64,000 nt of DNA, from positions 45,599-109,598 of the forward strand of contig CAMVFZ010000009.1 of assembly GCA_947166905.1 (NCBI GenBank). Direction: 5' to 3'. Under the pieces are notes generated by a model. That model made no database searches. It was not told the DNA's origin and saw only the letters and a list, made by a program, of their open reading frames with translations. Positions within the stretch are counted from its first letter, which is position 1. Each line of letters begins with the position of its first letter. This DNA is from an uncultured Prevotellaceae bacterium (GTDB lineage Bacteria > Bacteroidota > Bacteroidia > Bacteroidales > UBA932). The position numbers and the translations under genes are program-made. Positions 59,883 through 64,000 of the stretch are shown in pieces.

Positions 59883-60692
59883 ATGGCAATCAAAGTTAAG
59901 GCTATTGAACGCAACGTGGCGTTCGAAAAGGACAAGGAGAAGTGGGCGTATGTGCTGCAGCCCGAACTCTACAGCAAGCTCTCGCAGAGCAAGGTGATCG
60001 CGGAGGCGGCCCTGCGCAGCGGCATCTCGAAGGGTGCCATCAACGCGGCCTGGGACGCCATCGGCGAGGTGATCAAGGCGTGGGCCACGGAGGGTCACGC
60101 GGTGGCCATCCCCGGACTGGGAAGCATGCGTTTCGGCCTGCGCGCATCTTCGGTGGCCGATGTGAACAAGGTGGGCAGCGACCTCATCACCACGCGTCGC
60201 GTGATCTTCGTGCCCAACGTGGACATCAAGGATGAGCTGAAGCGCACCAGCATCAACATCACCTGCTACGACCGCAACGGTGAGCTGGTGAAGCGCGTGA
60301 CCTCGAGCGACGACGGCACCGTGGAGGATCCGGAGGGTGGTGATGATAACCCCGGCGGAGGCGACAATGGCGGCGGGTCTGAGACGCCTTCTGGCGGCGG
60401 TCAGCAGCAAGTGACTGTGGCAGCCCCTTCGTTTAGCGGTAACACCCAGTTTGAGGAGAGCACGCAGGTGACCATGAGCGGTCCTGCAGGCGCCAGCATC
60501 TTCTACACCGTTGACGGCTCTACGCCTACCGACCAGAGCCTGGAGTATGAAGAGCCCATCACCCTGAGCGAGACCACGACCATCAAGGCTATCGCCATCA
60601 AGGACGGAGTAAGCTCCAGCGTGACCAGCCGCACCTACACCAAGGGCTCCAATGCCGGCGGTGATGACGAACCGGGTGGGGATGATCATTAA
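59883..60692 (+). CDS. HU-like DNA-binding protein with CHB_HEX_C domain and acidic tail (copy 2, intact)
   Basis: A 269-residue protein. Residues about 1-125 are the Bacteroidetes HU-like fold (KVIAEAALRSGISKGAINAAWDAI cut short, GHAVAIPGLGSMRFGLRASS), related to bacterial HU/IHF. A Gly-rich linker ([20 protein letters not shown]) leads to a CHB_HEX_C domain (FYTVDGSTPTDQS, TTIKAIAIKDGVSSS) and the tail [11 protein letters not shown], as in the DUF6266-like protein. No signal peptide. The ATG at 59883 starts the conserved N-terminus. It lies 34 bp before a small membrane gene and lipoprotein pair; no M15 gene lies between, unlike the first module. HU-like proteins bind bent DNA; the role of the sugar-binding-type domain is unknown. 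Confidence 0.85.
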   Translation: MAIKVKAIERNVAFEKDKEKWAYVLQPELYSKLSQSKVIAEAALRSGISKGAINAAWDAIGEVIKAWATEGHAVAIPGLGSMRFGLRASSVADVNKVGSDLITTRRVIFVPNVDIKDELKRTSINITCYDRNGELVKRVTSSDDGTVEDPEGGDDNPGGGDNGGGSETPSGGGQQQVTVAAPSFSGNTQFEESTQVTMSGPAGASIFYTVDGSTPTDQSLEYEEPITLSETTTIKAIAIKDGVSSSVTSRTYTKGSNAGGDDEPGGDDH

Positions 60693-60711
60693 TCCTTCGA
60701 CAAGCTCAGGA
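60007..60711. repeat. 705-bp direct repeat, right copy
   Basis: Partner of 56877-57581. It covers codon 42 to the end of the HU-like gene plus TAATCCTTCGACAAGCTCAGG. Confidence 0.85.
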
Positions 60712-60726
60712 TAAATCGAATGAGTT

Positions 60727-61038
60727 ATGAGATGGACTGAGATTATACTAGGCGTGCTCACCCTGCTGGGCGGGTGCGCCTGGTTTGTCAACTTTCGCAA
60801 GGACAAGCAGGAGGCGGGTGGCATCCGGGCAGACAACCGGCAGAAGGAGATGGACCTATCGAAGATGTATGTGGATGAGTTTAACCTGAACATCGTTGTG
60901 CCCTTGCAACAGAGAGTTCAGAAGCTGGAGTCACAGATTGAGCGTCTGCACGATGCGATTGAAGGGATTAACAGCTGCCCTTATCGGGCTGAGTGTCCTG
61001 TGCTTGACAGGATGCGGCAGCACGAGGCAGGCGAGTAG
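60727..61038 (+). CDS. Small membrane coiled-coil protein with CPxRxxCP end, copy 2
   Basis: A 103-residue paralogue of the protein at 55844. One membrane segment (WTEIILGVLTLLGGCAWFV, residues about 3-21), a basic patch (NFRKDKQ), a coiled-coil-like middle and the end GINSCPYRAECPVLDRM. The shared Cys pair, LLGGC and EGI motifs across otherwise diverged sequence point to selection. Its last 86 nt encode the signal peptide of the next gene in another frame. Confidence 0.75.
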   Translation: MRWTEIILGVLTLLGGCAWFVNFRKDKQEAGGIRADNRQKEMDLSKMYVDEFNLNIVVPLQQRVQKLESQIERLHDAIEGINSCPYRAECPVLDRMRQHEAGE

Positions 61039-61432
61039 CTCGAGTTCAGCGTTGAGAGTTCTTTCTCAGGAAAGCGAACAAGTTCGAGCGGAAAGTTCAG
61101 AGCTTGCAAGGGATACTCTGATTGAAGTTACTACTGTGACGGTGCAGTTGAACGAGGTAGGTGATACCGTCAAGACGAGTACCGTCACAGATAGAACCAG
61201 AGCAAGAGCTTTCGACCGGAGGAAGGATGTTGAGATAAGGACGGAAATCGTAAGGGATACCGTGTATATCGAGAAGATTGATTCAGTCTATGTTTCGACC
61301 ACGAATCTCACGAATCGAACGGATAAACGGGCTTCACCACTGAGTTATTTGAAATGGATATGTTGGATACTGGTGGCGGGAATTGTACTCATCATCGTGG
61401 TGAAACTCTTTGGGCGGAGGTCGCTATTGTAG
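60953..61432 (+). CDS. Lipoprotein with C-terminal membrane segment (u-spanin-like), copy 2
   Basis: A 159-residue paralogue of the lipoprotein at 56079. MRLKGLTAALIGLSVLCLTGC ends in a textbook lipobox (LTGC, Cys21). The periplasmic part is Val/Thr/Asp-rich (EVTTVTVQLNEVGDTVKTST, VRDTVYIEKIDSVYV), and residues about 130-150 are a membrane helix (YLKWICWILVAGIVLIIVVKLF). The ATG at 60953 is chosen because it begins the signal peptide; an upstream in-frame ATG at 60896 would bury it. A terminator overlaps its stop. Confidence 0.75.
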   Translation: MRLKGLTAALIGLSVLCLTGCGSTRQASSSSSALRVLSQESEQVRAESSELARDTLIEVTTVTVQLNEVGDTVKTSTVTDRTRARAFDRRKDVEIRTEIVRDTVYIEKIDSVYVSTTNLTNRTDKRASPLSYLKWICWILVAGIVLIIVVKLFGRRSLL

Positions 61433-61448
61433 CGGCCTTCGCTTTTTT
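61418..61448 (+). terminator. Rho-independent terminator after lipoprotein copy 2
   Basis: AGGTCGCTA (61418-61426), loop TTG, TAGCGGCCT (61430-61438) with one wobble pair, then TCGC and six T. The stop codon is part of the stem. Confidence 0.8.
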
Positions 61449-61453
61449 GTTTC

Positions 61454-61545
61454 GGCCAAACTCCCGAACGAAAATCGGCCAAATTGGGGAATAAAATTTG
61501 GCCAAATGGGTGAATAATTTTTGGCCAAATGGGTGAATTATAAAA
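61454..61545. repeat. Four 23-bp direct repeats (iteron-like)
   Basis: GGCCAAA recurs at 61454, 61477, 61500 and 61523, exactly 23 bp apart, each followed after a few bases by a G-run and GAA(T)AA (for example GGCCAAATGGGTGAATAA). The array sits directly upstream of the promoter of DUF4143 ATPase 2 and is probably a multi-site operator or a recognition site for that protein. Confidence 0.85.
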
Positions 61546-61553
61546 ATTATTCG

Positions 61554-61561
61554 TATCTTTG
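61554..61561 (+). promoter_or_regulatory. Putative -7 promoter element for DUF4143 ATPase 2
   Basis: TATCTTTG fits TAnnTTTG, 24 bp before the ATG at 61586 and just downstream of the 23-bp repeats. Confidence 0.65.
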
Positions 61562-61585
61562 CACCGGATTTCTAATTGATTATGT

Positions 61586-62860
61586 ATGGAGAATACGTAT
61601 AAGAAAAGAATAGCAGACGGCCTGTTACAGCGTAAGTTAGCTGGTAAGGGGGCTGTGCTGATTGAGGGCGCAAAGTGGTGCGGAAAGACTACCACGGCTG
61701 AACAAATAGCTGGGAGCGTGAAGTATATGACAGAAACGGGCATGGTGGAACAGAACATCCAACTGGCCACATTGAACCCGAAACTGCTCTTGAAAGGCGA
61801 ATTCCCTAGACTGATAGACGAGTGGCAGGTGGCACCTCAGTTGTGGGATAGTATCCGTTTTGAATCGGATCACGGGCCGTTGGGACAGTTCATCCTGACG
61901 GGTTCGTCTGTTCCGCCAGACATGAGCAAGGTGATTCATTCCGGCACCGGACGCATTGGCTGGCTCAGAATGCGCCCCATGAGCCTGTGGGAGTCGCAGG
62001 AATCGAGTGGAGAGGTGTCGTTGGCAGAACTGTTCACGGCTCCTGAACAGATTGGTGCCATCAACCAGATGGATATTGAGCAAGTGGCTTTCCTGACCTG
62101 CCGTGGCGGATGGCCGCTGGCTGTGGATATGGAGCGTGAGATTGCGCTGGATCAGGCGTTTGACTATGTGGAATCGGTGGAAAAACGCGATATTCAGAAG
62201 GTGGACGGAGTGGACCGTGATCCGGTTCGTGTGCATAGGCTTTTGCGCTCGCTGGCCAGAAACCAGGGCAGTCAGGCATCGTTCGGCACCATCAAGGAAG
62301 ATCTGATGGCTAATGAGGCGGATTCGCTGTCGGAGGATACCATTGCCTCGTATCACAAGGCGTTGAAGGAGATTTTCGTGGTGGAGGACAGTGAGGCCTG
62401 GAACCCGAACCTCCGTTCTAAGACGGCTATACGCACGAGTGATACAAGGTACTTCACAGACCCGTCTATCGCTACGGCAGCATTGGGTGTCGGCCCTCAG
62501 GACCTGATCAACGATCTGAATACGTTTGGGCTGCTGTTCGAAACCATGGCAGTGCGTGACCTTCGGGTGTATGCAGAGGCGTTGAACGGCAAGGTGTATC
62601 ACTTCCGGGACAAGAACGGGCTGGAGTGCGATGCGGTGGTGCATCTGCGGGACGGTCGATACGGTCTGGTGGAGGTGAAGCTGGGCGGTGAGGACAAGAT
62701 TAGGGATGGTGCAGATGCCCTGAAGGATTTGGCGGGTAAGATAGATACTTCCCGGATGCGCGAGCCCTCGTTCCTGATGGTATTGGTCGGTGTGGGGCAG
62801 TACGCCTACCGCAGAGAGGATGGCGTGTATGTGGTGCCCATCGGGTGCTTGAAGGATTAG
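61586..62860 (+). CDS. AAA_14/DUF4143 ATPase 2
   Basis: A 424-residue ATPase, a distant relative of the one at 57715. Walker A is GAKWCGKTT (residues about 28-36), Walker B RLIDEWQ, sensor 1 FILTGSSVPP. The DUF4143 half ends in a PD-(D/E)xK-like core (GLECDAVVHLRDGRYGLVEVKLGG) with Asp and E-x-K intact, so this copy, unlike ATPase 1, could keep nuclease activity. ATG 61582 is out of frame, so 61586 is used. Regulated probably through the 23-bp repeats upstream. Confidence 0.85.
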   Translation: MENTYKKRIADGLLQRKLAGKGAVLIEGAKWCGKTTTAEQIAGSVKYMTETGMVEQNIQLATLNPKLLLKGEFPRLIDEWQVAPQLWDSIRFESDHGPLGQFILTGSSVPPDMSKVIHSGTGRIGWLRMRPMSLWESQESSGEVSLAELFTAPEQIGAINQMDIEQVAFLTCRGGWPLAVDMEREIALDQAFDYVESVEKRDIQKVDGVDRDPVRVHRLLRSLARNQGSQASFGTIKEDLMANEADSLSEDTIASYHKALKEIFVVEDSEAWNPNLRSKTAIRTSDTRYFTDPSIATAALGVGPQDLINDLNTFGLLFETMAVRDLRVYAEALNGKVYHFRDKNGLECDAVVHLRDGRYGLVEVKLGGEDKIRDGADALKDLAGKIDTSRMREPSFLMVLVGVGQYAYRREDGVYVVPIGCLKD

Positions 62861-62868
62861 GGGGTGTT

Positions 62869-62942
62869 AGCTTCGCTGACTTTCGTCACGACTCGACAAT
62901 GCTCAAGCGAGCTTGGCATTGTGCTCGCTGCTCCGAAAGTTA
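62869..62942. repeat. Hairpin insertion element, copy D (reverse orientation)
   Basis: Read on the - strand it gives ACAATGCCAAGC facing GCTTGAGCATTGT, then CGAG and a purine-rich end, the same plan as copies A-C in the wecB fragments. It lies exactly at the broken 5' end of the RecG-C-like gene. Confidence 0.6.
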
Positions 62943-62962
62943 AAATGTTAAATGTTAAATGA

Positions 62963-63598
62963 GGGCTGGTTCAAGCTGTCACCGAGGCCATTGTAAATGC
63001 CGTTGTTCACCGCGATTATGCAAGTACGGGTTCGGTGCAAGTGATGCTTTTTAAAGACCGCTTGGAGGTGTGGAATCCCGGGCGTTTGCCTCAAGGTATC
63101 ACCATAGTTAAGTTGAGTGGCGAGCATCAATCCATTCCAGTCAATCCGCTACTGGCTCGTCCTGTCTATCTTGCTGGCTACATTGAGCAGCTTGGTACTG
63201 GTACTACTGATCTTATCAGCCGCTGCGTTAATCTTGGCCTTCGCCATCCTGAGTTTCGACAGGATGAGAGTTTTGTGACCGTCCTTTGGCGTAGAGAATC
63301 GGGTTTAAATGTTGAGACAGGTCAAGTAACAGGTCAAGTAACAGGTCAAGTAGCAGGTCAAGTAAAGGAGTCCGTTCGACGAATCGTGTTAGCTATTGGC
63401 GGACAGACTCTTACCAGGAAGGAGATAATGGAAATTCTATCGCTGAAGGGTAGAGACAATTTCCGAAATAGTTATTTGGAACCGTCTATGATAGAGGGGT
63501 TTGTGTCAAAGCTTTACCCTGACTCCGACAATCGTCCCGACCAGGCATACTATCTTACCGAGAAAGGCTTAGAGCTGTTTTCGGAGCTACAAGGATAG
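62963..63598 (+). pseudogene. C-terminal fragment of RecG-C/AlbA_2-type ATP-binding protein
   Basis: The frame opens right after a TGA with VTEAIVNAVVHRDYASTG, which is normally in the middle of HATPase_c_4/RecG C-terminal-type proteins (N-x-x-x-H-R-D-Y motif). FKDRLEVWNPGRLPQGI and GTGTTDLISRC follow, then a GQVTGQV spacer and a winged-helix end. The N-terminal AlbA_2-type half (about 250 residues) is missing, replaced by a hairpin element. The first ATG is at 63035. These proteins are frequent regulators in mobile regions; this copy is probably dead. Confidence 0.75.
63317..63364. repeat. 12-bp tandem repeat encoding TGQV
   Basis: Four copies of ACAGGTCAAGTA (last one GCAGGTCAAGTA), in frame, forming a flexible (TGQV)n linker. 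Such linkers are common in this protein family and can change length by slippage without frameshift. Confidence 0.85.
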
Positions 63599-63730
63599 TC
63601 GGTTTTTCTTGAGATAGCGGGGTCGGTGCGTGGGCATCGGCCTTTCGTCGTTTTTATCGGCCTGCACGTAATCCCGGACATCGGCCTTTCGCCGCGCCGG
63701 ACAACCCACTGCCGGGTGGGGGAATAGTAG

Positions 63731-63738
63731 TACCTTTG
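63731..63738 (+). promoter_or_regulatory. -7 promoter element of third HU-like copy
   Basis: TACCTTTG, in a stretch from about 63673 on that repeats 59757 onward at an offset of 3916 bp. Confidence 0.65.
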
Positions 63739-63798
63739 CACTGTGATTTGAAAGTTCGCACTTTCTTATCGGCCTGTGTATCAAAATTATGTATTACT

Positions 63799-64000
63799 AT
63801 GGCAATCAAAGTTAAGGCTATTGAACGCAACGTGGCGTTCGAAAAGGACAAGGAGAAGTGGGCGTATGTGCTGCAGCCCGAACTCTACAGCAAGCTCTCG
63901 CAGAGCAAGGTGATCGCGGAGGCGGCCCTGCGCAGCGGCATCTCGAAGGGTGCCATCAACGCGGCCTGGGACGCCATCGGCGAGGTGATCAAGGCGTGGG
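63799..64000 (+). CDS. HU-like DNA-binding protein, copy 3, cut by window end
   Basis: The first 67 codons match the intact copy at 59883 as far as the window goes (MAIKVKAIERNVAFEKDK, then ALRSGISKGAINAAWDAIGE). Promoter and leader are duplicated too. It very likely starts a third module like those at 54.1 and 59.9 kb; whether it has the CHB_HEX_C domain cannot be seen. Confidence 0.88.
   Translation, partial: MAIKVKAIERNVAFEKDKEKWAYVLQPELYSKLSQSKVIAEAALRSGISKGAINAAWDAIGEVIKAW

Noticed and set aside
54096..61432. Prophage
   Set aside because: The lysis-like genes occur without capsid, tail, terminase, portal or integrase genes; a phage remnant cannot be excluded but is not supported.
63317..63364. 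CRISPR-like repeat
   Set aside because: It is a contiguous 12-bp tandem repeat without spacers, in frame, encoding a TGQV linker.
1..64000. tRNA, rRNA or insertion sequence transposases
   Set aside because: Reading the intergenic gaps and gene list, I found no tRNA-like cloverleaf, rRNA segment or transposase.

Overview
The window reads as a chromosomal segment of a Bacteroidales bacterium (Bacteroides/Prevotella-like; genus not resolved). Evidence: TAnnTTTG-type -7 promoter motifs, HU-like proteins with chitobiase-type C-terminal domains, DUF4143 ATPases, a 23S-intervening-sequence-type four-helix-bundle protein, and a very large one-strand polysaccharide operon. Every gene called here is on the + strand. 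The glycosyltransferase/polymerase core (about 9.4-11.9 kb and 18.9-23.3 kb) is visibly AT-rich, while the last 10 kb is GC-rich, so the window is a mosaic.

Layout. (1) 1-1.4 kb: housekeeping genes, the end of an aldose 1-epimerase and an iron superoxide dismutase. (2) 1.4-5.0 kb: two near-identical 5' fragments of a wecB-type UDP-GlcNAc 2-epimerase, both ending in short hairpin repeats, flank a two-gene ABC/OLD-like ATPase plus unknown partner that looks like a defence cassette. (3) 5.1-43.6 kb: a Wzx/Wzy-dependent capsule or O-antigen locus. It holds a glycerol-phosphate nucleotide module with a TagF-like transferase, Wzy, Wzx, several glycosyltransferases (one decayed), an ATP-grasp/HAD/DegT trio, a WbpA-B-E-D-type diacetamido-uronic acid pathway with a WbpG-type amidotransferase, a PglC/WcaJ-type initiating transferase, and a legionaminic-acid-type nonulosonate pathway (LegB, LegC, NeuC, NeuB, NeuA, PtmE-like). 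It ends in two WbuC cupins and a probable terminator. (4) 43.7-53.9 kb: defence region, with a four-helix-bundle protein embedded in ACGGA repeats, a Hachiman system (HamA nuclease, HamB helicase), a small helicase-associated-domain protein, and a 1643-residue STAND-like protein with a degenerate Walker A and an HDR PLD-like C-terminus, next to a WYL regulator. (5) 54-64 kb: repeated modules of proteins sharing one C-terminal CHB_HEX_C domain and acidic tail (on a DUF6266-like or an HU-like N-terminus), an M15 peptidase, pairs of out-of-frame overlapping genes (membrane coiled-coil protein and lipoprotein with a C-terminal membrane segment), two DUF4143 ATPases, a GIY-YIG nuclease inside a palindromic repeat array, and a beheaded RecG-C-like gene. 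The HU-like gene is present three times: 5'-truncated, complete, and cut by the window end.

Most promising undescribed candidates: the lysis-like cassette with two conserved dual-coding overlaps and a spanin-like architecture; the large STAND/PLD protein with its WYL partner beside Hachiman; the ATPase pair between duplicated wecB fragments; and a family of roughly 70-bp hairpin elements, with differing but self-complementary stems, inserted in frame in wecB.
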